DNA from: an uncultured Lachnospiraceae bacterium
GTDB taxonomy: Bacteria; Bacillota; Clostridia; Lachnospirales; Lachnospiraceae
DNA length: 25,069 nucleotides
Direction of reading: 5' to 3'
NCBI GenBank assembly: GCA_910584785.1
Contig: CAJUDX010000046.1
Location: forward strand, 1-25,069
The notes below the pieces were generated by a model. That model saw only the letters and a list, made by a program, of their open reading frames with translations. It did not search any database and was not told the origin of the DNA. Position numbers and translations under genes: made by a program. Shown one piece after another: positions 15,285 through 23,000 of this stretch; within the stretch, counting starts at the first letter, position 1, and every line of letters starts with the position of its first letter.

Positions 15285-16616
15285 TCAGCGAAAAAATGCA
15301 TTAATTACTGCTCCGTCCGCATCTTCAAGCTCTAACCCTAATGTCCGGGCAAGAATAGGGCCTTCATCCATTAAATACATTTCCTTAATCCGTGCGCCGG
15401 GCTGAAAGTCCGGTCCGGCAGCCAGGAAAAATGTTGTATAATCCGGCGAATCGGGATCATAGCCATGGGCGCCCAGGTGAAGGCCAGGATTGCCCGCTGT
15501 ACTTTCCTTTGGGCAGGAACAGCCGTTGCGGAAGTAATAGCCCTCTTCGGCCTCCAGCAAAAAGGTGCACTGCGGATCTGCCCCTTTCTCCCGAATCTGC
15601 CTGCCGGTGTAAACGGCGCGGATTCCGCTTCCCGGAGTATTTTTCCATTCGCGCAGCCATGCCGCCACTTCGAACTTAAGCTTCTGATCCTGCGTATCCC
15701 GCAGATAGAGGCAGCAGGCGCCGTCTGCATTTTGTGCGGCGACCCTCCATTGCCCAAGAGCATTTCCCTTTCTCTGCGCCCAGCCCTTTTCCACAATATA
15801 ATAATTAGGGTATAACACACAGGAAACATCTTTTTGATAATGATCGCCTAAAACAATAATGTTTGTCTTTTTTTCCAGCCCCATTTGGTTTAAAAGGCCC
15901 AGCAGTCCACCCAGCCGCAGATCCTGTCTCCGCAGAGCGGACATGGCCTGGGAAGAGCAAACACCGTAAAGATGCCGGGTGGTATCCACATCCGTCAGAT
16001 GTGCCATTGTAAGATCCGGCCGATAGCCCCGGAAAGTCCGAAGAAGAGAGGCCTGGACAAAATTATCCAGCATGGGCTGGCGGATGCCGTCCAGCATCGA
16101 GCCATAGCGGCGGAATAAATCCAGTTCATAGCTTGCGCTTCCATTAAAAAAGGAGACGAAAAGCTGGTGCTGCCAGGGGCGATTCGCCCAGACCTCCGGC
16201 AGGTTATAAGTAATGCGGGACTGCGCAGTGACCGGCCAGAGCAGCGCTGCTGTCGTTAGCCCGGCCTTTTCCGCCTCATCAAACAGCGTCGTCCCCCGGA
16301 TAAACTTCCTCTGCCAGAACCAGTCGGGTTTTTCCCTTTCCGGCTGAAAACGGAGATTATTGACGATGCCATGATGAATCGGCAGGCGGCCCGTCACGAT
16401 TGTCGCATGGGCAGGGTAGGTTAAGCTGGGGCAGACACTTTTGACAAAACCACAGAAGGCGCCCCGTTCCATCAGAGCGCTGAAATGGGGAAATTCCATT
16501 AAAGCGGGAATATCCTGACTTCCCACGGCGTCCCAGGAGAGGACGATCATGGGGTTTGGCCTTTTGGAGGCAGGTGTAATTCTTTTTCTTTTTTTCCATA
16601 GCATAAGTTTATTCAT
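15285..16616 (-). CDS. Alkaline-phosphatase-superfamily protein, nucleotide pyrophosphatase/phosphodiesterase-like
   Basis: A 443-residue metal-dependent phosphodiesterase-type hydrolase. The two-zinc site is traceable: Asp29 (LSWDAV), nucleophile Thr66 in CPSLTYPAHATIVTG, Asp211 and His215 in LTDVDTTRHLYG, Asp258-His259 in VLGDHYQK, and a late histidine in LGAHGYDPDSPDY. This matches the NPP branch, which cleaves phosphodiester or pyrophosphate bonds in nucleotides and lipids. No signal peptide is evident: the N-terminus is short and basic (LWKKRKR), so a cytoplasmic location is likely. The start ATG has only a poor AAGGG site, and a structured segment lies directly upstream. The gene converges on the AI-2E family gene with a one-base gap. 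Confidence 0.88.
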   Translation of the reverse strand: MNKLMLWKKRKRITPASKRPNPMIVLSWDAVGSQDIPALMEFPHFSALMERGAFCGFVKSVCPSLTYPAHATIVTGRLPIHHGIVNNLRFQPEREKPDWFWQRKFIRGTTLFDEAEKAGLTTAALLWPVTAQSRITYNLPEVWANRPWQHQLFVSFFNGSASYELDLFRRYGSMLDGIRQPMLDNFVQASLLRTFRGYRPDLTMAHLTDVDTTRHLYGVCSSQAMSALRRQDLRLGGLLGLLNQMGLEKKTNIIVLGDHYQKDVSCVLYPNYYIVEKGWAQRKGNALGQWRVAAQNADGACCLYLRDTQDQKLKFEVAAWLREWKNTPGSGIRAVYTGRQIREKGADPQCTFLLEAEEGYYFRNGCSCPKESTAGNPGLHLGAHGYDPDSPDYTTFFLAAGPDFQPGARIKEMYLMDEGPILARTLGLELEDADGAVINAFFR

Positions 16617-16619
16617 CCC

Positions 16620-16736
16620 TTACTGTAAAAGTTCACCGCCGAATAGGCGGTCTAAGTTCAGGTATCCCAAGTGCGCCCAGCAGACTTTTACTTATGGTGG
16701 TACGACCGCTTGTGGGCGCATGGGGGTTACTGTAAA
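16620..16736 (-). other. Structured segment bracketed by 10-bp direct repeats, upstream of the phosphodiesterase gene
   Basis: TTACTGTAAA occurs at 16620-16629 and again at 16727-16736. Between them lie hairpin ACCGCC/GGCGGT (16635-16651, loop GAATA) and a 9-bp stem GTGCGCCCA/TGGGCGCAT (16671-16679 with 16713-16721). GCGGTC at 16647-16652, one arm of the hairpin, can instead pair with GACCGC (16704-16709) inside the loop of the stem. On the minus strand this would be the last 110 nt of the leader, ending four bases before the start codon. It may be a cis-regulatory RNA, an independent small RNA or a small inserted repeat. I could not match it to a known family. Confidence 0.5.
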
Positions 16737-16809
16737 TGGTATATTTTTTCGATTGTCTATTGCCGGATAATATCAAATATGGTATATTCTATTTAAGGAA
16801 ATAATCGTG

Positions 16810-18150
16810 TTATAAGGTGGTTTCTTCATCCGTTCTCCCACGCAAAAATTCCATGTGTCTTTTAATTTCCCTCTCATATCCGCTGTCTGATGGCCTGTAA
16901 AATACTGTTCCCACTAACCCATCTGGTAAATATTGCTGATTGACATAGTGGTTGGGATAATCGTGGGCGTATTGATAATCCAGGCCCCGCCCCAGCGCAG
17001 CTGCCCCGCGGTAATGTCTGTCCTGCAAATGGGGAGGAACCGGCTCTGTCCGCCGCGTGCGGACAGTTTCCATAGCTTCATCGATGGCAGCACAGGCGGA
17101 GTTGCTCTTTGGCGCAGTTGCCACATAGGAGACCGCCTGGGATAAGATAATCTGTGCTTCCGGCATCCCCACCCGCTCGATAGCCAGGGAAGCGGAAACG
17201 GCCACCGTAAGCGCCTGCGGGTCGGCATTTCCCACATCTTCGGAGGCGCAGATCATAATTCTCCGGGCAATAAACTTAATATCTTCCCCTGCATACAGCA
17301 TCCGCGCAAGGTAATACACCGCTGCATCCGGGTCGGAACCCCGCATGCTCTTAATAAACGCAGAAATCGTATCGTAATGGTTATCTCCGTTCTTATCATA
17401 ATTTACCGCCCGCTTCTGGATACACTCCTGGGCTGCTGCAAGTGTGAGGTGAATCTTCCCGTCGGGACTGCGTTCTGTCGTTAAAATACCCAGTTCCACG
17501 GCATTTAACGCGGCTCTGGCGTCGCCGTTTGCAGCTTCAGCTAAAAAGTTCAGGGCGTCCGGGTCGATTTCCCCGTCGTAACTGCCCATCCCCCGCTCCT
17601 TATCTTCTATCGCCCGCCGGATAAGCTCGCGGATATCTCCTTCCCCCAGCGGCTTTAATTCAAAAATTCGGGAACGGGAAAGGAGAGCGCTGTTCACTTC
17701 AAAATAGGGATTTTCCGTCGTTGCCCCAATTAAAATCAGTGTTCCGTCCTCCACAAAGGGAAGGAGGTAATCCTGCTGTCCCTTATTAAAGCGGTGAATC
17801 TCATCCACAAAAAGGATAGTTCTGCGTCCGTACATCCCCAGGCTGTCCTTTGCTCTGGCTACGACTTCCTCCATATCTTTCTTTCCTGCCACAGTAGCAT
17901 TAATCTGCTGAAATTCCCCGCTGGTCGTATGGGCAATGACCTTTGCCAGGGTCGTCTTGCCCGTGCCGGGAGGCCCGTAGAAAATAATAGACTGAAGCTT
18001 ATCTGCCTGAATCGCCCGGTATAAAAGTTTATCCTTTCCTATAATATGCTGTTGTCCCACGACCTCATCTAATGTCCTTGGGCGAAGGCGGGAAGCCAGC
18101 GGCCCTTCCTTTTCCTGGGAGCTTTCCCTCATATAATCAAACAAATCCAT
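16810..18150 (-). CDS. rarA: Replication-associated recombination protein A (RarA/MgsA), AAA+ ATPase
   Basis: A 446-residue clamp-loader-like ATPase that acts at stalled replication forks. The start MDLFDYMRE and PLASRLRPRTLDEVVGQQHI are typical. Walker A GPPGTGKT is at 59-66, Walker B FVDEIHRF around Asp116-Glu117, and sensor/arginine-finger sequences TTENPYFEVNSALLSRSRIF follow. The C-terminal half contains YLARMLYAGEDIKFIARRI and HLQDRHYRGA, the tetramerisation/MgsA region. The ATG at 18148-18150 is chosen because GAAGGGAAG lies just upstream and homologues start here; the frame stays open to 18243 but that extension is unfamiliar. It is divergent from the regulator gene and driven by a near-consensus promoter at 18263-18291. 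Confidence 0.95.
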   Translation of the reverse strand: MDLFDYMRESSQEKEGPLASRLRPRTLDEVVGQQHIIGKDKLLYRAIQADKLQSIIFYGPPGTGKTTLAKVIAHTTSGEFQQINATVAGKKDMEEVVARAKDSLGMYGRRTILFVDEIHRFNKGQQDYLLPFVEDGTLILIGATTENPYFEVNSALLSRSRIFELKPLGEGDIRELIRRAIEDKERGMGSYDGEIDPDALNFLAEAANGDARAALNAVELGILTTERSPDGKIHLTLAAAQECIQKRAVNYDKNGDNHYDTISAFIKSMRGSDPDAAVYYLARMLYAGEDIKFIARRIMICASEDVGNADPQALTVAVSASLAIERVGMPEAQIILSQAVSYVATAPKSNSACAAIDEAMETVRTRRTEPVPPHLQDRHYRGAAALGRGLDYQYAHDYPNHYVNQQYLPDGLVGTVFYRPSDSGYEREIKRHMEFLRGRTDEETTL

Positions 18151-18262
18151 AATCTTCCCTTCTTTTTTACCATATTTTGTACAATGCTTTGGCAGTGTTC
18201 CTTCTATATAATAAGGAGTAATCACTTGAAGCATGAAATTCAATCAAAAAATCTTTAATTTT

Positions 18263-18291
18263 AGTATAGCCGGGCAGGCGGCCTTTGTCAA
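18263..18291 (-). promoter_or_regulatory. rarA promoter
   Basis: On the minus strand, TTGACA (complement of 18286-18291) and TATACT (complement of 18263-18268) are separated by exactly 17 bases, nearly ideal for the housekeeping sigma factor. It predicts a leader of about 105 nt before the rarA ATG. Confidence 0.88.
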
Positions 18292-18382
18292 CCAAACAAA
18301 CATATGTTCTTAATACGGCCTTAATCGGGTTAAAAAGGTTTGGAAAAAATTAAAAAAATGATGTTTTTTAGAGTAATGAAAT

Positions 18383-18411
18383 GATTTTTTTAACGCCGCC
18401 TATGCTATACT
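18383..18411 (+). promoter_or_regulatory. Candidate promoter of the regulator/adhesin unit
   Basis: An extended -10, TGCTATACT (18403-18411), is preceded at 17 bases by a poor T-rich -35 (18383-18388). Extended -10 promoters tolerate weak -35 boxes. It is divergent from the rarA promoter; the 382-base gap 18151-18532 holds no gene I can support. Confidence 0.55.
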
Positions 18412-18456
18412 GCCACTAACAAAGGGATACCAGCATTTGGAAGCCTGATAAATGAA

Positions 18457-18481
18457 GGGATTAAGAATAAATCTTAACTCC
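18457..18481 (+). other. Leader hairpin before the BTAD regulator
   Basis: GGGATTAAGA (18457-18466) pairs with TCTTAACTCC (18472-18481), with one mismatch and one G-T pair, around loop ATAAA. No U run follows. It sits about 50 bases after the predicted transcription start. Confidence 0.45.
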
Positions 18482-18532
18482 TGAAGCGAAGAAAAGACAG
18501 GACAGAAGTAAGGTAAGGAAAGGGGTGAGGTC

Positions 18533-19771
18533 ATGGAGGAAAAGCCGTACAGCGGATTTTATGCAAAGTTTTTAGGGGGCTTCTCCTTAGCGTTTGAGGG
18601 CAGAGAGCTGCAGCTCAAGACCAATCCCCAGGGGAAATGCATGCAGATGTTATTATTTCTGTTAAAATCCGGGAGCGCTGGCTGTGAGAAGAGGCTGCTT
18701 TTGGAACTGGTCAGACCAGATGAGAAGGACCGGGAAAAACGGATGAATAATTTCCGCCAGCAAATCCATTTGATGCGGAAGCTGGTAAAAACCTCAGGAC
18801 TTCCCGATGGGCGCTACGTCGTGGTACAGGGAAGCCGCTACTACTTTACGCAGGATTATCCGCTGAATACCGATGCAGAAGGACTGGATGACATTATCCG
18901 AAAAATTCGCAGCCGTCCGTCGAAGGGTGAAGAAACGCAAAAGCTTTACCTGGAATACTGCAAAACCTATACCGGAGAATTTCTTCCCTTTCTGGGAGGC
19001 GAGGAATGGGTCGCCATGGAAAGTGCTTACTATCAGAAATGGTATTTCGACTGTTTGAATCAGCTCTGTATCCAATTAAAAGAACAAGAAGAATATGAAA
19101 CCCTCCTTCATTTATGCACATCAGCCAGCCAGTTTCATCCCTATGATGAATGGCAGGCGGTACAGATTGAATGTCTGATGGCACTGAACCGGAGAAAAGA
19201 AGCAGAAAAGGTCTATGAGGCAGCAGCGGAATTATTTTATAAGGATTTGGGATTAACCTCCTTAGACCGGGTGATGGCCCGATATCAGGAGAACACAGAT
19301 GCCTACTATATGGCCCGGACGATGAGCAGCTTAAAAAACAGTCTGGAAGAATACGGAAAGGCAAAGGGGCCTTACCATTGCAGCTATCCCAGTTTCGTTG
19401 ATATTTACCGCATTATTGCAAGGCGCGGCGAGAGGGAAAATGAGAAAAATCTGCTGCTGTTATGTACCTTAAGTTCAGGAAGGACGGATGGGTCAGAGGA
19501 AAAGAAGGCGGAACAGATGGAATTATTCCAGAAGGTATTAGTTCACGCAACCAGGGCGGGCGATATCTATGCCAGGTACAGCTCATGCCAGTATCTGGTA
19601 CTTCTGACCGGGGCATCAAAGGGAACCGAAAAACTGATGATTTCCCGGTTAAAATCTATATGGGAAAAGGCAGGCGGTCAGGCAGGTGTCGAATTTTCTG
19701 TAAGCGAGGTAGAAGGGGCAAAGGAAGCCTGCGCCAAAGCAGATCCGGGAGCCTATGAAAAAATTTGCTAG
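18533..19771 (+). CDS. BTAD (SARP-like) transcriptional regulator with degenerate GGDEF-like C-terminus
   Basis: A 412-residue cytoplasmic regulator. Residues 8-93 look like an OmpR-type winged helix (FLGGFSLAFEGRELQL, then the MNNFRQQIHLMRKLVK helices and RYVVVQGSRYYF). Residues about 95-255 are helical repeats of the bacterial transcriptional activator domain, ending EKVYEAAAELFYKDLGLTSL. Residues about 310-390 resemble a GGDEF fold: VLVHATRAGDIYARYSSCQYLVLLTG matches the region around the active loop, with YSSCQ where a cyclase has GGDEF, so no cyclase activity is expected. GGGGTGAGG precedes the ATG. Its position directly upstream of a small gene and a large adhesin gene suggests it controls them; that is inference. 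Confidence 0.82.
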   Translation: MEEKPYSGFYAKFLGGFSLAFEGRELQLKTNPQGKCMQMLLFLLKSGSAGCEKRLLLELVRPDEKDREKRMNNFRQQIHLMRKLVKTSGLPDGRYVVVQGSRYYFTQDYPLNTDAEGLDDIIRKIRSRPSKGEETQKLYLEYCKTYTGEFLPFLGGEEWVAMESAYYQKWYFDCLNQLCIQLKEQEEYETLLHLCTSASQFHPYDEWQAVQIECLMALNRRKEAEKVYEAAAELFYKDLGLTSLDRVMARYQENTDAYYMARTMSSLKNSLEEYGKAKGPYHCSYPSFVDIYRIIARRGERENEKNLLLLCTLSSGRTDGSEEKKAEQMELFQKVLVHATRAGDIYARYSSCQYLVLLTGASKGTEKLMISRLKSIWEKAGGQAGVEFSVSEVEGAKEACAKADPGAYEKIC

Positions 19772-19837
19772 AACATGTGAGGATTTTTTGGCAGTAGCCA
19801 GTCAGTCTCCCAAGAGGCATATAGAATGGAGGAAACG

Positions 19838-20005
19838 ATGAAGAAGAAAGAGACATTCATCGTGCATATCATCAGTCAGGAAAATTCCACCTGGCAGGGA
19901 CAGGTGACATGGCTGAATAAAGAAGATACGATGAATTTTCGAAGCTTTCTGGAGTTGGTAAAGCTGATGGATGCCGCGATGGCGGAGGAAGCAATACAGG
20001 GTTAA
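19838..20005 (+). CDS. 55-residue small protein between regulator and adhesin
   Basis: The protein starts MKKKETFIVHIISQENSTWQ and ends AMAEEAIQG. GGAGG lies six bases before ATG 19838, the gap from the regulator is 66 bases, and the adhesin gene starts 91 bases after its stop. The segment NSTWQGQVTW and the FRSFLELVKLMDAAM helix look like a compact beta-plus-helix fold. From memory, similar small proteins occur near BTAD regulators and surface-protein genes in Lachnospiraceae; I cannot verify this here. No signal peptide or membrane segment is seen. Function unknown. Confidence 0.72.
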   Translation: MKKKETFIVHIISQENSTWQGQVTWLNKEDTMNFRSFLELVKLMDAAMAEEAIQG

Positions 20006-20095
20006 TCAGGAAATCTGGCAGGAGAAGGGCCGGGTGGAATCGAAATAGAGGAACTTATAAACGGTTAGGACGGATAAGGAGGATGAAAAAAAGAT

Positions 20096-23000
20096 ATGGA
20101 GAAAGAGAAGAGCAGGGGGCGAACCAGAAGAAAACAACCTTCGCGGATTACAAGCTTCTTGGTTCACGAAGGGAGAAGATGGTGTGCAGCAGCATTAAGT
20201 CTGTGTCTGATACTTAACAATATGACCGGCGTGGCCTGGGCGGCAGAGGCAGCCAGCGAAGATGAAGTTCTGTTTAAGCTGACCAGCAGTTCTTTATATG
20301 AAGCCCTTCAGGAAGCAGTCCGGGAAGAAAATACCGTGGACGAAAATTTCCTCTTTGCCGGAAAAGAAAAGGACGTGGAAGCTTACGAAAAGCTGTTATT
20401 ACTGGATGATGACTTATATGAGCTGAAACCGAAATTTGAACAAAAGGACGAAGCGAAAGATAAGGAGGTAGAACTGAGGATATTTGCAAGTCTGAGCTGG
20501 GAAACAGACCCGGAGAAGGAATACCAGGTCGTTGGCGATGAAAAGATTATTTTCTTTCTGAGCAATACCTCTGAGATCGAACAGACAGCAGTTATCCAGG
20601 TAGATGAACAGAAAACCGATACGATAACCGTAGTGCCCAAGAGTGCGGTTGTCATTGATGGTGAAGGTGAAGCGGAGATCTTAGAATCAGAAACTCTGGA
20701 TGCAGGCGAGGCAGAAGAAACGGAGGAAGCCGCTGAGAGTGAAGGCCAGACAGGAGAGGAAAACGCAGACTTCCAGGACAGCGAAGCCGGAAAGAAGCCG
20801 GGAAGCAGCGGAACTGGCGGCAGTGGCAGTGGAAGCGGCTCTGGCGGTGGAGCATCAGGTGTAACCTCAGAAACGGAAAGTAAAGTTCAGGATGAATCAG
20901 GGAGTGTGGAAAACAGCGGAGAGCCTGCCTTAGACAGCGAAGAGACGGAAGCTGAGAAAGAAAAAGCTGAAGACAGGCAGGAGACCGATAAAGAAACCGA
21001 AGCTAAAGAAGAAAAAGAGACTCAGGAAGATAAGACGGATAATGAAAAAACCGATGAAGGAAAGACTGATGATATAAAGAACGACGAGAGCGAAAAGACC
21101 GACGAAGGTAAACACGAGACTGACAAGGAAGAAAGCGGAAAGGACGAATCTGCTAAAGAAGAGTCTGGGAAGAACGAAGAAGATAAGACCGAAGAGCAAG
21201 ACAAAGGCCAGTCAACGCCGGAAGCATCGGAAAAGAATGATAAAGAAGATTTAGGCAGTTCGGATAAGGCAGATAGTACAAACGATTCCGGTCATGTTTC
21301 AGACAGCAGTTCGGATGAAGATAAAGGAAGTTCGGAAAAGGAAAGTTCCGATAAGGTAAGCAAAGAAAAGGGAAGTTCTGATAAAGGAAGTTCCGATAAG
21401 GTAAGCGAAGAAAAGGGAAGTTCTGATAAGGAAAGCACAGACAAGGAAGGTTCCGATAAGAAAAACTCCGATGAAGGAACCGAAGTTTCCGCAGGAATTT
21501 CACGAAACAGGATTCGTCTGGTGACGGATAATCTGGAAGAAAAAACCTCAGATGAGACTTTCCATGCAGATGAAGCCAGTGCTTCGGATGCTGAGCAGGA
21601 AAAACATAAGGATGAAACGAAGGCAGAAGCAGGCGAAGCGGAGACGGCAAGCGCATCGGATGCAGAGGGGGAGGAAATTGAAGGCGAATTGTACGAAGCC
21701 GTAGTGATGAATGAAGAAAGCGTTATCGTGTTTATTACTACTGCAAAAGAGCTGAAATTAAATAATCCTGCATTAAGAAAGGCAAGCGACTCTAACGCTG
21801 AACACATTACCCCGGCATTTGAAAAAGAAATTGAGTTAGAAAATGTTATTGTACAGGTAAGGGCTGATGAAAATGTCCTTCCAGAGGGTGTGACCCTTCA
21901 GGTAAAAGAATTAAAAGAAGAAGGCGAACATGCAGAACAATACGAAGAAGCAAAGGAAGCCTTGGACAGCAAGGGTACGGCATATGACGGAATGATGGCT
22001 TTAGATATCAGCTTTTTAGACAGGAAAGGCAGAGAAATAGAGCCAGATGGAAATGTACAGGTATCGATAAAAGTAAAAAAAGAGGCCTTGCCGGAAGCAG
22101 CTGACCTGGAATCGATTGCTGTTCAGCATTTGGCAGAAGAAGAGGGGGAAATCTTTGTAGAAGAAGTTGCCGACTGCGGAGATAAGACGAGAGGAAAAGT
22201 TGAGGTTGAAGCAGAGGAGCATGTGGAAGCGGCGTTTGAGGTTGGAAGTTTTTCAGTATTTACTGTGACGTGGAGGGCACATGACGGAAATGCAGAGGTT
22301 GTGAAATTTAATCTTCAATTCTGGTGCATAGGAAATGGAGAACCCCAAAATATTACGCAGGAGATTAATTATCCAGATAAATCTATTGAGATTTATGATG
22401 ATGATGTCATTAAGGAAACTCAAAATACTGAAAGCTGGATCTTTCCGATGGAGGAATATGTTTCGGTTGTTCAAGGTTATTCATATGACCATGTGGAATT
22501 TGAAACCGAACCATTTTTGTTTAATAAGGATGGGAGTGGTTACTATAGCCCTGTTGTAAAAGAAGACCATTCTGGACTTAAAAAGGGAGAAGTTGTAATA
22601 GGGACAGTTGATACTATAAAAGTTAAAAAAATAGCCAAAAATCCGAGTGGTATGTCATTTGAATTTTTGGTAGAGGTTGGTAAAAAGAATGAAAAAGATC
22701 CTGTTATTTGCCCAAGCGTATGTTTGGGAGATAAGGCAGAGATAACTTTAAACATTTATTATCGTGAAGCAGGTGTTGGAATTTTAGAAACAATTGCAGA
22801 AAATGGACGATTAACGGCAAGTTACGATCTTGAAGATGGACAGAGTTATGTGTGGTATAAATGGAATCGTGAAGAATCTGTTCAGTGTCCGGAGATTACC
22901 GACGAAAACGGAAAGAAAATCAGAGATCCTCAATATCAAGTGAGCATGAGACCAGTGGCAGGAAATAAGTGGAATCTGGAATCAGGTGGAAAGATACTTA

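Noticed and set aside
16690..16712. T-box-like GGTGGTAC...CCGC on the plus strand
   Set aside because: Two extra bases break the motif and the plus strand leads into the 3' end of rarA, not a suitable gene.
18151..18243. 31-residue N-terminal extension of RarA
   Set aside because: The frame is open, but the ribosome binding site and conserved family start support ATG at 18148-18150.
19112..19120. Isolated TTATGCACA DnaA-box match in the regulator gene
   Set aside because: A single match is expected by chance in 25 kb; also true of TGTGAATAA at 1531-1539.
20083..20095. Slippage start of the adhesin at ATG 20083 across an A7 run
   Set aside because: ATG 20083 abuts the AAGGAGG with no spacing and would need a one-base slip; ATG 20096 gives a normal signal peptide directly.
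20930..21807. Long minus-strand open frames opposite the adhesin stalk
   Set aside because: They are by-products of the repetitive Glu/Ser/Lys codons; no ribosome binding sites and low-complexity Ser/Phe/Leu products.
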